Part shown: one piece after another, positions 20,103 to 31,678 of the stretch | Position numbering within the stretch: position 1 is the first letter of the stretch | How the letters are laid out: every line of letters starts with the position of its first letter | NCBI GenBank assembly: GCA_902539295.1 | Contig: CACBIM010000001.1 | Span: forward strand, 186,001 to 250,000 | Direction of reading: 5' to 3' | Length of the DNA stretch: 64,000 nt | DNA from: an uncultured SAR116 cluster alpha proteobacterium | Lineage (GTDB): Bacteria; Pseudomonadota; Alphaproteobacteria; Puniceispirillales; GCA-002684695 | The notes under the pieces: generated by a model | Database searches by the model: none | The model's input: only the letters and a program-made list of their open reading frames with translations | Told to the model about the DNA's origin: nothing | Made by a program: the position numbers and the translations under genes

Positions 20103-20411
20103 TTAACCTCTTAATTTATTTATTTCTTCAACAGAAATTGAGCCACTATTTCTGTAATAAATAACTAATATTGCCAATCCAATAGCTGCTTCAGCAGCAG
20201 CAACAGTTAAAACAAAAATGGTAAAAATCTGGCCCTGTATATCATTTAAATATGATGAAAAAGATACTAAATTTATATTTACTGCTAAGAGCATTAACTC
20301 AATAGACATCAAGATTGTAATGACATTCTTTCTATTTAAAAAGATACCAAACACACCTAGTGTAAATAGTACGGCACTTAGACAAAGATAGTGTTCTAAA
20401 GAAACTATCAT
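20103..20411 (-). CDS. nuoK: NADH-quinone oxidoreductase subunit K
   Basis: NuoK is a three-helix membrane subunit (MRP MnhC-like) of complex I. I start at the ATG 20411 (M-I-V-S-L-E-H), giving 102 aa, the standard size; an in-frame TTG four codons upstream is unlikely. The conserved glutamates lie in I-E-L-M-L-L-A-V-N and [10 protein letters not shown]. Confidence 0.95.
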   Translation of the reverse strand: MIVSLEHYLCLSAVLFTLGVFGIFLNRKNVITILMSIELMLLAVNINLVSFSSYLNDIQGQIFTIFVLTVAAAEAAIGLAILVIYYRNSGSISVEEINKLRG

Positions 20412-20432
20412 ATTAATACACAACTAACTTCA

Positions 20433-21017
20433 TTATGAACTTTCCTTTTTAACAATAGAAATAACATCTGAAACTTGTCTTGTGTTTTGACTAATGATAT
20501 CTTGTTTTTTGATGCCAGGTCTGTCTCTTAAAGTAAGGACTATTGCTCCAACCATCGCTACTAAAAGTATCAATCCTGATAATTGAAAAACATAAATATA
20601 TTCAGTGTATAGTAATGACCCTATCTTATGAGTATTAGGAATATTATCATTTAATTCATTATTTTTATTGACCAGCAAATCACCACTAAACACCATTAAT
20701 ATAATTTCGATAAATAAAATAAATCCAATTAATGAACCAATTGGAAAATATTTTTGAAAACCTTCTTTAATCTTTGAAAAATTAATATTGAGCATCATTA
20801 CAACAAATAAAAAAAGAACTGCAACCGCTCCAACATAAACAATTACGAGCATCATGGCTAAAAATTCAGCACCTAAAATAACAAATAGAGCACCAGAATT
20901 AAAGAAAGCTAAAATCAAAAAAAGAACTGAATGAACTGGGTTTCGAGAAGATATAACCATTACAGCGCATGCTGTAATTATAAATGAAAATAGATAAAAA
21001 AAGAGTGAAGTAACCAT
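20433..21017 (-). CDS. nuoJ: NADH-quinone oxidoreductase subunit J
   Basis: NuoJ is a five-helix membrane subunit next to NuoK. The conserved M-L-V-I-V-Y-V-G-A-V-A-V-L-F-L-F-V segment contains the pi-bulge helix of the proton path. 194 aa is typical of Alphaproteobacteria. It starts 5 bases after the nuoI stop. Confidence 0.94.
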   Translation of the reverse strand: MVTSLFFYLFSFIITACAVMVISSRNPVHSVLFLILAFFNSGALFVILGAEFLAMMLVIVYVGAVAVLFLFVVMMLNINFSKIKEGFQKYFPIGSLIGFILFIEIILMVFSGDLLVNKNNELNDNIPNTHKIGSLLYTEYIYVFQLSGLILLVAMVGAIVLTLRDRPGIKKQDIISQNTRQVSDVISIVKKESS

Positions 21018-21022
21018 ACAAG

Positions 21023-21511
21023 CTATCTAAAATTATTTTCTTTCTCTAAATTACGCGCAATTTCATCTTCCCATCTATCGCCATTAGCAAGTAATCTTTC
21101 TTTGTCGTAAAAAAGTTCTTGCCGGGTCTCTGTTGAGAATTCAAAATTTGGCCCTTCAACAATTGCATCTACCGGGCATGCCTCTTGACAAAATCCACAA
21201 TAAATACACTTAGTCATATCTATATCATAACGAGTTGTTCTTCTGCTTCCATCAGGTCTTGGTTCAGCTTCTATAACTATTGCTTGCGCAGGACATACGG
21301 CTTCACATAATTTACATGCTATACACCTTTCCTCACCATTAGGGTATCTACGTAAAGCATGTTCACCTCTGAACCTTGAACTTATGGGATTTTTTTCATA
21401 AGGATAATTTATAGTAACCTTTTTTTTAAAAAGATATTTCAGCGTTAAAGATAGACCCTTCGATAATTCGAGCAATAAAAAACTTTTAATAAATTTTAAT
21501 ACTTTATTCAT
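21023..21511 (-). CDS. nuoI: NADH-quinone oxidoreductase subunit I
   Basis: NuoI carries two [4Fe-4S] clusters (N6a and N6b) on the electron path to quinone. Both ferredoxin motifs are intact: [12 protein letters not shown] and [12 protein letters not shown]. The amphipathic N-terminal helix and the [11 protein letters not shown] segment match the alphaproteobacterial form (162 aa). Confidence 0.96.
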   Translation of the reverse strand: MNKVLKFIKSFLLLELSKGLSLTLKYLFKKKVTINYPYEKNPISSRFRGEHALRRYPNGEERCIACKLCEAVCPAQAIVIEAEPRPDGSRRTTRYDIDMTKCIYCGFCQEACPVDAIVEGPNFEFSTETRQELFYDKERLLANGDRWEDEIARNLEKENNFR

Positions 21512-21519
21512 AATAATAC

Positions 21520-22545
21520 CTAATATAAGACAGGTGCACTACCTGTATAAACTAAGAAGCCTGCTGTTAAAACTAACCATAATAATGAAAAAGGTAAAAA
21601 TACTTTCCAGCCTAAACGCATTAATTGGTCATACCTATATCTTGGTGTTGTAGCTCTTACCCAAAGAAAAACAAATAAACAAAGAGAAATTTTTAAAATT
21701 AACCAAACAGGTCCTGGTATATAGTTAAAGGGGGCAATATCAAATAATGGCAACCAACCACCCAAAAATAAAACTGAAGTCATTGCACTCATAAGTATCA
21801 TATTTGCGTATTCACCAAGAAAGAATAAAGCAAAGCTCATTGAGGAATATTCTACCATGTAGCCAGCAACTAATTCAGATTCTCCTTCAGGCAAGTCAAA
21901 TGGAGCCCTATTTGTTTCAGCTAGCGTTGAAATAAAAAAAACTACAAACATTGGAAAGAGAGGAACAATAAACCATAAATTTTTCTGTGCATTTATAATG
22001 TCACCAAGATTCAATGAACCAACACACAACAAAACTGATACCATAACAAATCCAATCGAAACTTCGTAGGAAACCATTTGCGCTGCAGATCTAAGAGCAC
22101 CTAAAAATGCATATTTTGAGTTTGAAGCCCACCCTGCCATGATCACTCCGTATACACCCAATGACGAAATTGCAAACAAATACAATATGCCTACGTTAAT
22201 ATCTGCAATTACAAAATCTTCTGAAAAAGGTATTACAGACCATGCGATCATGGACAAAATAAATGTTAGCATAGGCGCTATAATAAAAACAACTTTACTG
22301 GAACCGGATGGAAGTATTGTTTCTTTAGAAAGTAACTTCAAGGCATCAGCCCATGGTTGCAATAAACCAAATAGGCCAACTACATTTGGTCCTTTCCTAA
22401 GTTGCATAAATCCAATTATTCTTCTTTCGGCAAGTGTAAGATATGCAACAAAAAGTAAAAGGGGAATTAGAACTATAAGAATCTTAAAAACAGACTCTAA
22501 TATTAAAATTAGACTACTGTTTGATGTAATTAAGGTTAGATCCAT
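21520..22545 (-). CDS. nuoH: NADH-quinone oxidoreductase subunit H
   Basis: NuoH forms much of the quinone-binding chamber at the junction of the two arms of complex I. The 341-aa, eight-helix protein has [16 protein letters not shown] and the acidic loop [16 protein letters not shown], both diagnostic. Gaps to nuoG and nuoI are 5 and 8 bases. Confidence 0.96.
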   Translation of the reverse strand: MDLTLITSNSSLILILESVFKILIVLIPLLLFVAYLTLAERRIIGFMQLRKGPNVVGLFGLLQPWADALKLLSKETILPSGSSKVVFIIAPMLTFILSMIAWSVIPFSEDFVIADINVGILYLFAISSLGVYGVIMAGWASNSKYAFLGALRSAAQMVSYEVSIGFVMVSVLLCVGSLNLGDIINAQKNLWFIVPLFPMFVVFFISTLAETNRAPFDLPEGESELVAGYMVEYSSMSFALFFLGEYANMILMSAMTSVLFLGGWLPLFDIAPFNYIPGPVWLILKISLCLFVFLWVRATTPRYRYDQLMRLGWKVFLPFSLLWLVLTAGFLVYTGSAPVLY

Positions 22546-22550
22546 TAAAG

Positions 22551-24605
22551 TTATTCCGCTGCAATTTTACTATTAAGTTTTTCATTACAAAGAGACATAG
22601 TTTCTGAAGCTCTGCTTATTGAACATGTCTTATAAAAATTTGTTATAGGTGATTTCATTTCAAAATCATTAATTTTTCCTTTACGACCAAATTTAGATAA
22701 TTTGGATTTTTTTATAATATTAATATCTTCAAAATGTGGGAAATCGCTGTAAATTTTTTCTCTTAAAGAGTCTAATGAATCAAAAGGAAGTTTACAATTA
22801 ACATAATCTGAAAAGGCTCTTAAAATTTTCCAGTCCTCTTTAGCCTCTCCAGGTGGAAAAACAGCTTGTTTTAGAAATTGCGGCCTTCCCTCAGTGTTAA
22901 CATATGTACAATTTTTTTCTGTATACGCTGCTCCAGGTAAAATAACATCTGCAACATGAGCTCCCACATCTCCGTGATGACCTTGATAAACAACAAATGG
23001 TTTTTTTAAATTTAAAACTTCTTTATTGTCAACGCCGATTAACCATATAAAAGATAGACTACTGTTTTCACTCTCTGAAAAAATTTGTTTCGCGCTTAAG
23101 CCTTTTTTTGAAGGCAAGCAACCAACGTCTAAAGCGCCTGTTCTGCCTGCACTAGTGTGTAAAACGTTAAAACCATTCCAATCTTTTTTAATAACTCCAA
23201 AAACTTCTGCTAATTCTCTTAATTCATAGAGCAATGCTTGACTACTGTCATCTGTAAGTGCACCCATTCCAACAATTATCATTGGTCTTTCTGCGTCCAT
23301 TAATGTTTTGTAGACTTTATTTTTTTTATCTCTCAATTTTTCTATATCAATTGATTTAGAGCCTAAATAATTTACCGAATAGGTTAAATTATTATTTTCT
23401 CCAATTAAAGATATTGGAAAATTTCCCTGCAAGTATCTTTTTCTTATTCTGGCATTCAAAACAGGGGCTTCAAGTCTGGGATTAGAACCAAAAATTAATA
23501 GAGCGTCGGCTTCATCTATACCATTAATTTGTGAATTAAAAATGTAACCTGCCCTTCCATGCTCACCAATTTCTGCACCATCAATTCTACAATCAATATT
23601 GTCCACATTAAGTTTTTGAAATAAAACTTTAGCAGCATAAGCTGCTTCAACGTCAACCAAATCACCAAGAAGGCAAGCAATTTCATTTGGCTTAATTTTA
23701 TCTATATTGTCTTTAATTTTATTAAAGGCTGTATCCCAATCAGCCTCTTCTAAAGAACCATTTTCATTTCTTACATAAGGTTTATCTAGTCTCTGATTTT
23801 TTAAACCATCGATTGCGTATCGTGTTTTATCTGAAATCCACTCTTCATTAATATCTTCGTTTAATCTTGGAAGAACTCTTAAAACCTGATTACCCTTAGT
23901 ATCAACTCTGATATTACTTCCAATAGCATCCATTACATCGACAGTTTCAGTATGACTTAATTCCCAAGGCCTAGCATTAAATGCATACGGCTTACTTGTA
24001 AGTGCGCCAACAGGACATAAATCTATAACACAAGCAGATAATTCTGAATCGATTGATTTTTCCAAATAAGTAGTTATTTCCATACTCTCCCCTCGACCAA
24101 GAGCTCCAAGATCATTTACACCGGCAACTTCAGTTGAAAATCTCACACATCTAGTGCAGTGAATGCACCTTGTCATATTTGTTTTAATTAATGGTCCCAT
24201 TGATTTTTCTTCAACCGCTCTTTTATTTTCTAAAAAACGTGTTTTATCAGAACCAAATGACATAGCCTGATCTTGTAAGTCACACTCACCACCTTGATCA
24301 CATATTGGACAATCTAAAGGATGATTAATTAAAAGAAATTCCATCACACCTTTACGCGCATCATGAACCATTTTTGAATTTGTGGAAATAATTTGTCCAT
24401 TAGTAGCTGGCAATGCGCAGCTTGCTTGAGGCTTTGGTGGACCGGGTTTAACTTCCACTAAGCACATTCTACAATTTCCAGCTATAGAGAGCCTATCGTG
24501 ATAACAAAACCTTGGAATTTCAACACCTGCGATCTCACATGCTTGGAGAACAGTACACCCTTCTTCAACTTCTATTTCCTTATCGTCAACTGTTAATTTA
24601 ATCAT
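22551..24605 (-). CDS. nuoG: NADH-quinone oxidoreductase subunit G
   Basis: NuoG is the large Fe-S subunit of the peripheral arm. The N-terminal [2Fe-2S] domain has [15 protein letters not shown], the next domain has the H-x-x-x-C-x-x-C motif (H-P-L-D-C-P-I-C), and a further cluster is at C-I-H-C-T-R-C. A molybdopterin-oxidoreductase-like domain without cofactor residues follows (684 aa in total). It lies 12 bases after nuoF. Confidence 0.95.
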   Translation of the reverse strand: MIKLTVDDKEIEVEEGCTVLQACEIAGVEIPRFCYHDRLSIAGNCRMCLVEVKPGPPKPQASCALPATNGQIISTNSKMVHDARKGVMEFLLINHPLDCPICDQGGECDLQDQAMSFGSDKTRFLENKRAVEEKSMGPLIKTNMTRCIHCTRCVRFSTEVAGVNDLGALGRGESMEITTYLEKSIDSELSACVIDLCPVGALTSKPYAFNARPWELSHTETVDVMDAIGSNIRVDTKGNQVLRVLPRLNEDINEEWISDKTRYAIDGLKNQRLDKPYVRNENGSLEEADWDTAFNKIKDNIDKIKPNEIACLLGDLVDVEAAYAAKVLFQKLNVDNIDCRIDGAEIGEHGRAGYIFNSQINGIDEADALLIFGSNPRLEAPVLNARIRKRYLQGNFPISLIGENNNLTYSVNYLGSKSIDIEKLRDKKNKVYKTLMDAERPMIIVGMGALTDDSSQALLYELRELAEVFGVIKKDWNGFNVLHTSAGRTGALDVGCLPSKKGLSAKQIFSESENSSLSFIWLIGVDNKEVLNLKKPFVVYQGHHGDVGAHVADVILPGAAYTEKNCTYVNTEGRPQFLKQAVFPPGEAKEDWKILRAFSDYVNCKLPFDSLDSLREKIYSDFPHFEDINIIKKSKLSKFGRKGKINDFEMKSPITNFYKTCSISRASETMSLCNEKLNSKIAAE

Positions 24606-24617
24606 TATTATTATTCT

Positions 24618-25907
24618 TTATTCAGCAGCTTTTGTGCTTTTTGAGTTAAAGTTATTAATACGTTCTTCTATTAATGGCCTAAAATTTTTTATTAATCCTT
24701 GAATTGGCCATGCTGCCGCATCACCTAAAGCACAAATTGTATGTCCTTCAACTTGCTTTGTTACTTCAAGCAGTACGTCAATTTCTTCAATTTCTGCATT
24801 TCCAGTTACAAGCCTCTCCATCATTCTCCACATCCAGCCGGTACCCTCACGACATGGAGTGCATTGGCCACAGCTCTCATGTTTATAAAAATGTGATAAT
24901 TTAGTTATAGCATTTATAACATCTGTTGACTTATCCATGACAATTACACCTGCAGTCCCCAAACCTGAACCAGCATTTTTAAGAGAGTCAAAATCCATTA
25001 AAATAGTATCACAAACATTTTTTGTTAATAACGGAGTAGACGAACCACCTGGTATGACTGCTAAAAGGTTATTCCAACCACCCTTAACACCTCCAGCATG
25101 TTTTTCAATTAAATCTCTCAGAGAAATCCCCATTTCTTCTTCAACATTACACGGTTGATTTACATGGCCAGAGATACAAAATAATTTTGATCCAGTATTG
25201 TTTTCTCTACCAAGGCTTGCAAACCATTTAGCTCCACGTTTCAAAATTGTTGGTGACACGGCGATCGTCTCTACATTATTTACAGTTGTAGGACAACCAT
25301 ATAAACCTACACCAGCTGGAAAAGGGGGTTTTAAACGAGGTTGACCTTTTTTACCTTCTAAAGACTCTAAAAGGGCTGTTTCTTCACCACAAATATAAGC
25401 TCCAGCTCCTCTGTGAAGAAAAACATCAAATTTCCAACCACTTCCACATGCATTATTTCCTAAAAGTTTTTTATCGTAAGCTTCGTCTATTGCTTTTTGA
25501 AGAACAAATGCTTCATTATAAAATTCACCCCTTATGTAAATATATGCGCAGTGAGCTCTCATAGCAAAGCCAGCAAGTAAGCACCCTTCAATTAACTTAT
25601 GTGGTTCGTGCCTTATAATATCCCTATCCTTGCAGGTTCCGGGTTCAGATTCATCTGCATTTACAACTAAATAGTGGGGCCTATCTTTAACTTCTTTAGG
25701 CATAAAAGACCATTTTAATCCTGATGGAAAACCTGCACCACCTCTTCCTCTAAGTCCTGAATCTTTAATTATTTCTATAATCTTGTCGTGGCCAAGCTTA
25801 ATTACTTCTTTTGTTCCTTGCCAATCGCCTCTAGATTGTGCACTTTTTAAGTCTGATCCATGCCAACCATAAATATTTGTAAAAATTCTATCTTTATCTT
25901 TAAGCAT
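24618..25907 (-). CDS. nuoF: NADH-quinone oxidoreductase subunit F (NADH-binding)
   Basis: NuoF binds NADH and FMN and holds cluster N3. The glycine-rich [11 protein letters not shown] nucleotide loop is at about 51-61, the FMN-site motif [11 protein letters not shown] is present, and [11 protein letters not shown] near the C-terminus carries the [4Fe-4S] cluster. It is 429 aa and overlaps nuoE by 8 bases. Confidence 0.96.
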   Translation of the reverse strand: MLKDKDRIFTNIYGWHGSDLKSAQSRGDWQGTKEVIKLGHDKIIEIIKDSGLRGRGGAGFPSGLKWSFMPKEVKDRPHYLVVNADESEPGTCKDRDIIRHEPHKLIEGCLLAGFAMRAHCAYIYIRGEFYNEAFVLQKAIDEAYDKKLLGNNACGSGWKFDVFLHRGAGAYICGEETALLESLEGKKGQPRLKPPFPAGVGLYGCPTTVNNVETIAVSPTILKRGAKWFASLGRENNTGSKLFCISGHVNQPCNVEEEMGISLRDLIEKHAGGVKGGWNNLLAVIPGGSSTPLLTKNVCDTILMDFDSLKNAGSGLGTAGVIVMDKSTDVINAITKLSHFYKHESCGQCTPCREGTGWMWRMMERLVTGNAEIEEIDVLLEVTKQVEGHTICALGDAAAWPIQGLIKNFRPLIEERINNFNSKSTKAAE

Positions 25908-26514
25908 TTTTTTTACCTTTAATGCTCAACAATACTGTAGCACCATTTTCAGGATCTGATTTTCTATTTTTTGCTGAACCAACTTTTCGTTTTGTTCCTT
26001 TTTTTAAACTTTCAATTAATTTTTTGGTAGTATCATAATTTAAATCTTCATAAAAATCATCATTAACTTGAAGTATAGGAGCATTTACACAAGCTCCTAA
26101 ACATTCAACAGGTGTCAATGTAAAGTCACCATTTTTAGAAGTTTCATTTGGCTTAATTTGCAATGTATCATAAATTGCTTTTAAAATATCGTCAGAGCCT
26201 CTCAACCAGCATGGAGTTGTTCCACATATTTGCAGATGCCATTTGCCTACTGGATTTAAATTATACATTGTGTAAAAGCTAGCAATCTCTAGAACTCTCA
26301 TATATGCCAATCCAACTTTTTGCGCAACTGCCTCTAAAGCAGTAATTGGCAACCAGCCACCTGCCTCTCTTTGCGCTAAATCCAGCAAAGGCATTACCGC
26401 ACTTGCTTTTCTTTCAGGAGGATATTTTTTTAAAATTAATATAATTTCTTTTTCAGCTTCTTTAGAAAAAGTAAATTCAAATTGATCACTTGTATTAATT
26501 GTTAAATTACTCAC
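25900..26514 (-). CDS. nuoE: NADH-quinone oxidoreductase subunit E
   Basis: NuoE carries the thioredoxin-fold [2Fe-2S] cluster N1a. The four ligands are visible in C-G-T-T-P-C and C-L-G-A-C-V-N-A-P. The 204-aa protein has a basic C-terminal tail after about residue 165, of the kind common in Alphaproteobacteria. It overlaps nuoD and nuoF by a few bases, suggesting coupled translation. Confidence 0.95.
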   Translation of the reverse strand: MSNLTINTSDQFEFTFSKEAEKEIILILKKYPPERKASAVMPLLDLAQREAGGWLPITALEAVAQKVGLAYMRVLEIASFYTMYNLNPVGKWHLQICGTTPCWLRGSDDILKAIYDTLQIKPNETSKNGDFTLTPVECLGACVNAPILQVNDDFYEDLNYDTTKKLIESLKKGTKRKVGSAKNRKSDPENGATVLLSIKGKKNA

Positions 26515-27689
26515 CGATCAATTTCTCCAAATACAAGATCCATAGAACCAATTACCGCAACTGAGTCTGCAAGCATATGACCTTTACACATATGTTCAGT
26601 TGCAGCTAAAAATTGGAAACCAGGAGCTCTTAGTTTAGCTCTATATGGTTTGTTAGTCCCATCAGAAACTAGGAAAACTCCAAATTCACCCTTTGGTGCT
26701 TCAACTGCAGTATAAGTTTCAGCTTCAGGCACGTGAACACCTTCAGTATATAATTTAAAATGATGGATAAGTGCTTCCATAGAACCCTTCATCTCTTTTC
26801 TTGATGGTGGTGCCATTTTAGCGTCATTAGCTAAGACAATGCCTTTTGGCATATTATTAATGCACTGCTCTACAATTTTACAAGACTGACGCATTTCTTC
26901 GACTCTTACTAGATATCTCGCGTAGCAATCACCAGTATTACCAATAGGAATGTCAAAATCCATTTTGGAGTATACATCATATGGTTGATCTTTTCTTAAA
27001 TCCCATGCATGTCCAGATGCTCTTAAAGGGGGGCCAGAAAATCCCAGATTAAGTGCATCTTCTTTGCTTACAACACCTATATCGACTGTTCTTTGTTTGA
27101 AAATTCTATTTTCCGTAAGTAAAGTTTCAAGATCGTTAATAAAATTAGGAAAGTTTTTTAACCACTTATGTATATCATCAAGTAATTCTTCAGGTATGTC
27201 TTGATGTACACCACCAGGCCTAAAGTAGGCAGCGTGAAATCTCGCACCTGAAGCTCTTTCATAAAAACTAAGTAGTATCTCTCTTTCCTCAAAACCCCAT
27301 AAAAGAGGCGTCATGGCCCCTACATCAATAGCGAATGCAGTTAGGTTCAAAATATGATTTAAAATTCTGCCTAACTCACAAAATAGAACTCTTATATACT
27401 GCCCTCTTTCAGGCACATTTATGTTTAAAACTTTTTCAACAGCTAATGACCAGGCGTGCTCTTGGTTCATTGGAGATACGTAATCAAGTCTATCAAAATA
27501 TGGAAGCGCCTGTAAGTATGTTTTATTCTCTATAAGTTTTTCAGTACCCCTGTGCAAAAGACCGATATGCGGATCAGCTCTTTTTATTATTTCACCATCC
27601 ATCTCAAAAACAAGTCTTAACACACCATGCGCCGCGGGATGCTGAGGACCAAAATTCATTGTAATTGGCTTTATTTCAGTTTCACTCAA
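26511..27689 (-). CDS. nuoD: NADH-quinone oxidoreductase subunit D
   Basis: NuoD is the 49-kDa-type subunit lining the quinone site. The 392-aa protein starts [20 protein letters not shown], with the quinone-site histidine in G-P-Q-H-P-A-A-H-G. It also has [11 protein letters not shown] and the C-terminal [11 protein letters not shown]. It overlaps nuoC and nuoE by four bases each. Confidence 0.96.
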   Translation of the reverse strand: MSETEIKPITMNFGPQHPAAHGVLRLVFEMDGEIIKRADPHIGLLHRGTEKLIENKTYLQALPYFDRLDYVSPMNQEHAWSLAVEKVLNINVPERGQYIRVLFCELGRILNHILNLTAFAIDVGAMTPLLWGFEEREILLSFYERASGARFHAAYFRPGGVHQDIPEELLDDIHKWLKNFPNFINDLETLLTENRIFKQRTVDIGVVSKEDALNLGFSGPPLRASGHAWDLRKDQPYDVYSKMDFDIPIGNTGDCYARYLVRVEEMRQSCKIVEQCINNMPKGIVLANDAKMAPPSRKEMKGSMEALIHHFKLYTEGVHVPEAETYTAVEAPKGEFGVFLVSDGTNKPYRAKLRAPGFQFLAATEHMCKGHMLADSVAVIGSMDLVFGEIDR

Positions 27690-28300
27690 TTTTTATCGCC
27701 TGTATCATTAATTTCTTTGTTGTAAGGTCTTTCCCAAGGACTCAAAAAATCAAAATCTCTGTATTCTTGAACCAAATTAACAGGTTCATAAATCACTTTA
27801 TTTTGGTCAGTGTCGTATTTTACTTGAACTCTTCCAGTTAGAGGAAAATCTTTTCTCAAAGGATGTCCTTCAAAACCATAGTCAGTTAAAAGTCTTCTCA
27901 AATCTGGATGTCCGGAGAAAAATATGCCAAACATATCCCAAATTTCTCTTTCACTCCAATTAGCGGATTTAAATATACTAACAGAAGATTGAATCAACTC
28001 TCCTTCATTAACATAAATTTTTACAGTTAATCTATGGTTAGTAATGGTACTTAATAAAAGATAAACAACTTCAAATCTTGTTGACTTTTCAGGATAATCA
28101 ATCGCAGTAATATCAATCAGCTGGTCGAAAGCAAAATAAGAATTACTATGTAACTTAGTTAAAACATCAAATATTTTTTTTGAGGGAACAATTATTTGAT
28201 AATCATTAAAAAAAACTTTGGTTTCAATGATATCTTTACCAATTGTACTTTTAATCGTTTCAAGAAATTGATCATTTTCTTTATTTAAAGAATTATTCAT
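27686..28300 (-). CDS. nuoC: NADH-quinone oxidoreductase subunit C
   Basis: NuoC is the 30-kDa-type subunit that packs on NuoD. It is 204 aa. The family signature lies in [24 protein letters not shown], followed by [12 protein letters not shown]. nuoC and nuoD are separate genes here, not fused as in enterobacteria. Confidence 0.95.
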   Translation of the reverse strand: MNNSLNKENDQFLETIKSTIGKDIIETKVFFNDYQIIVPSKKIFDVLTKLHSNSYFAFDQLIDITAIDYPEKSTRFEVVYLLLSTITNHRLTVKIYVNEGELIQSSVSIFKSANWSEREIWDMFGIFFSGHPDLRRLLTDYGFEGHPLRKDFPLTGRVQVKYDTDQNKVIYEPVNLVQEYRDFDFLSPWERPYNKEINDTGDKN

Positions 28301-28314
28301 GAGTGTTCCAAATT

Positions 28315-28848
28315 TTATCTTGCGATAGTAGCAGTTCTTCTAATTTTTTTCTGCAGTTGTAATAAACCATAAATTAATGCTTCAGCAGTTGGTGGACATC
28401 CTGGAACATATATATCAACAGGCACAATCCTGTCACAACCTCTTACAACTGAATAAGAATAATGATAATAACCACCTCCATTAGCACATGAGCCCATTGA
28501 CACAACCCAACGAGGCTCTGCCATCTGATCATAAACTCTTCTTAATGCAGGAGCCATTTTATTAGTTAACGTACCTGCAACTATCATGACATCAGCCTGA
28601 CGAGGACTAGGCCTGAATAACATTCCGTAACGATCCATATCATATCTTGATGCTGCCGCATGCATCATTTCAACTGCGCAACAAGCTAATCCAAAACTCA
28701 TAGGCCACAGAGACCCACTTCTTGCCCAATTAAATATTTTATCGGCACTTGCAATAATAAAGCCTTTATTTCTTATATCGCTTGCTGCAGCATTTAATAA
28801 AGTATCTTGATCAGATGACAGGATGTTTTCATTTATATCTACTCCCAT
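28315..28848 (-). CDS. nuoB: NADH-quinone oxidoreductase subunit B
   Basis: NuoB holds cluster N2, the last Fe-S centre before quinone. The ligands are the tandem C-C in G-L-A-C-C-A-V-E-M, the Cys in M-G-S-C-A-N-G-G and C-P-P-T-A-E-A-L. I start at the ATG 28848 (M-G-V-D-I; 177 aa). An ATG at 28869 adds 7 residues and overlaps nuoA by 31 bases; either is possible. Confidence 0.94.
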   Translation of the reverse strand: MGVDINENILSSDQDTLLNAAASDIRNKGFIIASADKIFNWARSGSLWPMSFGLACCAVEMMHAAASRYDMDRYGMLFRPSPRQADVMIVAGTLTNKMAPALRRVYDQMAEPRWVVSMGSCANGGGYYHYSYSVVRGCDRIVPVDIYVPGCPPTAEALIYGLLQLQKKIRRTATIAR

Positions 28849-29204
28849 TCCAAGGCGCCCTTTTTCCATTCATAAATAAAACCAATAGTTAATACTCCAA
28901 GAAAAACCATCATTGACCAAAAGCCTAATAATCCAATTGATCCTAAAGACACAGCCCAAGGAAATAGAAATGCTACCTCCAAGTCAAATATTATAAATAG
29001 GATAGCAACTAAATAAAATCTAACATCGAATTGTGACCTGGTATCTTCAAAAGCGTCAAAGCCACATTCATAGGGTGACAACTTTTCATCATCTGGATTT
29101 TGTTTGGCTACAATCCAAGAGGCAATCATAATTAAAGATGCCATACCAATAGCAATTCCAAGAAAAATAATTATCGGAATATAATCTAATAAAAACGTGT
29201 TCAT
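28839..29204 (-). CDS. nuoA: NADH-quinone oxidoreductase subunit A
   Basis: NuoA is a three-helix membrane subunit. The loop motif [12 protein letters not shown] (with the conserved Cys that changes exposure in the active/deactive transition) is at about residues 43-54. It is 121 aa. It is the first gene of the nuo operon; the 82 bases upstream (29205-29286) are AT-rich and are where a promoter should lie. Confidence 0.94.
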   Translation of the reverse strand: MNTFLLDYIPIIIFLGIAIGMASLIMIASWIVAKQNPDDEKLSPYECGFDAFEDTRSQFDVRFYLVAILFIIFDLEVAFLFPWAVSLGSIGLLGFWSMMVFLGVLTIGFIYEWKKGALEWE

Positions 29205-29286
29205 CTGAATATTTAATTAAGACAGTAAATGTTTAACATATAAATATACAAATTATAAAAAGAAACAAGTTGTTCTTTAAAAAAAA

Positions 29287-30405
29287 TCATGAAAAATTAA
29301 AGTAATTTTCACACTTGCCTTCCCTAAAAACATCCGTAGTTGCGCAATGCAACCCTCCTCCAAAGGGGTAAGCGTCTCTGAATGGTATAGGAACAACTTC
29401 GAAGCCTAATTTATCAAGTTGTTCAATTTGATTAGTTTCACTCGCTTCAACACATACAGTTTTAGGATCAAGAACTAATACGTTCATCGAAAGCCAAACA
29501 GATGAGTAGCACAAAGGTGGTGGTGAATTATGTGCAGGCCTAGCAGCATCAATAATTTCCCAGTCATTTTTTTCAAAAAACTTTCTTTGATCTTCAGGAA
29601 GTCTTCTATCTGGATTGTTGATAATTAAACCGGGCCTTAAAGGAGAAAAAGTAGCATCTATATGTATTGGATATGGGTCACCAGGAAAATTTACAGCGTG
29701 AACGTTGTGACCTTTAAAGTGACGTCTTAACCAATCTATACCTTTCAAATTGGTTGTAAATCCATGCTGAACTACCAAGTCTTTACCAAATCTTAATACG
29801 TCTGCAGCATCAAATAGAGGCTCTTCCTCAGTTGTTACAAAATATTTTTCTGCTGTCCATTTAAGTCTTTTTTCAACGCCAATTTTTTCTGAAAGATAGT
29901 CTTTTCTATAATCTAAGTCTGTGAGTCTTGGTTTAGGGGCTGCTTCATGGATCATATTTTGGTCTTCATTAAAATACTTTTTAATTAATGGCCTATAGCA
30001 TAAATATTCAAACCATCTGCATCTATAAGACATAGTAGCCTCAAGCATTTGGTTGCCTACTGTTAAAATTACATCTCTCGGAGGCATTGATCCAAACATA
30101 GAACCTGTTTCAAAATCAGGAGTTACTACTTTTTGTGAAAAGTCTATAGGAGTAGGTCTGTCTACTTTTATTCCTCTGTTTTCTAAAATTTTTACAAAAT
30201 TATCTAATTGTTCATTAGCTTTAAAAACACTTTCCTCGGACCTTGGTCCCCATTCACCTTTCATATCAGAATCTTCAGGCACTTTAGCGTCAAGCGCAGG
30301 TTCAGCGGGCGGTATGTGTGTCCCGTCGGCCACCCCTACTATTACATGCTTCAAAGAATCCCATTCATTCCAAGAGTTAACAATTGTTTTATTTTGCTCA
30401 GACAA
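29287..30405 (-). CDS. Arginine:glycine-type amidinotransferase
   Basis: This is a 372-aa member of the pentein amidinotransferase family (AGAT/GATM, StrB1, CyrA, SxtG). These enzymes move the amidino group of arginine to an amine such as glycine, giving guanidinoacetate and ornithine. The active-site Cys is Cys354 in G-G-G-L-H-C-A-T-T-D-V. The His-bearing H-I-D-A-T-F-S-P-L-R-P-G and the N-terminal W-N-E-W-D-S-L-K-H-V-I-V-G also match. The acceptor amine cannot be read from sequence. It is 11 bases after the exporter gene, so the two are probably cotranscribed. Confidence 0.85.
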   Translation of the reverse strand: MSEQNKTIVNSWNEWDSLKHVIVGVADGTHIPPAEPALDAKVPEDSDMKGEWGPRSEESVFKANEQLDNFVKILENRGIKVDRPTPIDFSQKVVTPDFETGSMFGSMPPRDVILTVGNQMLEATMSYRCRWFEYLCYRPLIKKYFNEDQNMIHEAAPKPRLTDLDYRKDYLSEKIGVEKRLKWTAEKYFVTTEEEPLFDAADVLRFGKDLVVQHGFTTNLKGIDWLRRHFKGHNVHAVNFPGDPYPIHIDATFSPLRPGLIINNPDRRLPEDQRKFFEKNDWEIIDAARPAHNSPPPLCYSSVWLSMNVLVLDPKTVCVEASETNQIEQLDKLGFEVVPIPFRDAYPFGGGLHCATTDVFREGKCENYFNFS

Positions 30406-30416
30406 TTAAACCTCCT

Positions 30417-31595
30417 TTATTTAATTAAATTCCAATGTATTACTGAAGATGAATAAATAGCTAAACAATTTAATATAAGAATAATTATTATTGATAAAGC
30501 AAAACTTTCATCTCCTCCGCAAGCAATAATAAAAGTTCCCAAAATTGCAGCAAAAGTCATTTGAGTAGCACCGGCAATTCCAGTTGCTGTTCCTGATAAT
30601 TTTCCAGTTGCAGAAATACCTCCAATAATTGAATTGGCAACAGTTATTCCATTAAAAAGACCAAATATAAAAAGAGGTAAGGATATGAAAAATGGATACT
30701 TAAAATTTAATAAATGAAAAACAATCATCAAACTAAACGCAAATGAAGTTCCCAAGCAACCAATAAAACACATCTTAGATATACCAATTTTAGAAGCGTA
30801 ATTTCCATTAATTAAATTTCCTGTAAAATAACCAAGACCAGTAAAAGCTAGCCAAATACTGAATTCTGTCGAAGAGACGCCCATCCGCTCGAATTCATAA
30901 GGCATAAAACTAAAAGTTGAAAAAAATATTGCTGTTTGGGTTGCTCCCAAAATTGTAAAATTTAAAAAGGTTTTATTAGAAATTACTTTATAATATGAAT
31001 TTAATATTTCTGAGTTAGAAAATTTTTCAAAATTCAATGGTTTTGTTTCTGGTATAAGCTTCAGTGTACATAAAAAAAGAAAAAATCCAAAAACACTTAA
31101 AGTAAACATTGAGCCTCTCCAACCGATTGTGTCAGCAATAATTCCACCAGAAATTAGAGCAACATTTGGAAAAATAACCATAACAGCAGTTATGAAAGAT
31201 AACTTTTGTGCTGCCTCTTCTCTTTGAAAACTGTCATTAACAATTACCCTAGCCATTGATAAACACGCTGCAGCGCCAAGACCTTGAATAACCCGCATAA
31301 AAATCAAAAACTCAATATATGGTGAAATTATAGCTAGCAAACCACCAATAGAATAGAGAAAGGCGCCAAAAATTATAATTGGCCTTCTTCCAATTTTATC
31401 CGATAAAGTACCGAAAAAAAGTTGTCCAATAGCAACAAAAAATATAAATGAAGTTAATATTAATTGTGTTTTATCCGCAGAAGCTGCAAAATTTGATTTA
31501 ATCATAGTTAATGAGGGCGTAATTAATGTCATTCCTATAACTGAACCTGCATTAGCTAATGCTAAAATAATTATTGCAAAACGATTTAAAGACAA
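30417..31595 (-). CDS. MFS transporter, Bcr/CflA-like
   Basis: This is a 12-helix major facilitator protein of 392 aa. The loop 2-3 motif F-G-T-L-S-D-K-I-G-R-R-P and the antiporter-type motif around G-A-A-A-C-L-S-M-A-R-V-I-V-N-D place it near the Bcr/CflA drug:H+ antiporters, so export is more likely than uptake. The substrate is unknown. The tight link to the amidinotransferase suggests it could move that enzyme's product or a derivative; this is inference. Confidence 0.82.
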   Translation of the reverse strand: MSLNRFAIIILALANAGSVIGMTLITPSLTMIKSNFAASADKTQLILTSFIFFVAIGQLFFGTLSDKIGRRPIIIFGAFLYSIGGLLAIISPYIEFLIFMRVIQGLGAAACLSMARVIVNDSFQREEAAQKLSFITAVMVIFPNVALISGGIIADTIGWRGSMFTLSVFGFFLFLCTLKLIPETKPLNFEKFSNSEILNSYYKVISNKTFLNFTILGATQTAIFFSTFSFMPYEFERMGVSSTEFSIWLAFTGLGYFTGNLINGNYASKIGISKMCFIGCLGTSFAFSLMIVFHLLNFKYPFFISLPLFIFGLFNGITVANSIIGGISATGKLSGTATGIAGATQMTFAAILGTFIIACGGDESFALSIIIILILNCLAIYSSSVIHWNLIK

Positions 31596-31678
31596 ATTTT
31601 AACTTTCAGTAAAAATTAAAAGAAAATATTTAAAGTGCTACTTTTAAAGAGCTTTTTTAATTTAACAAGTTATTAATT

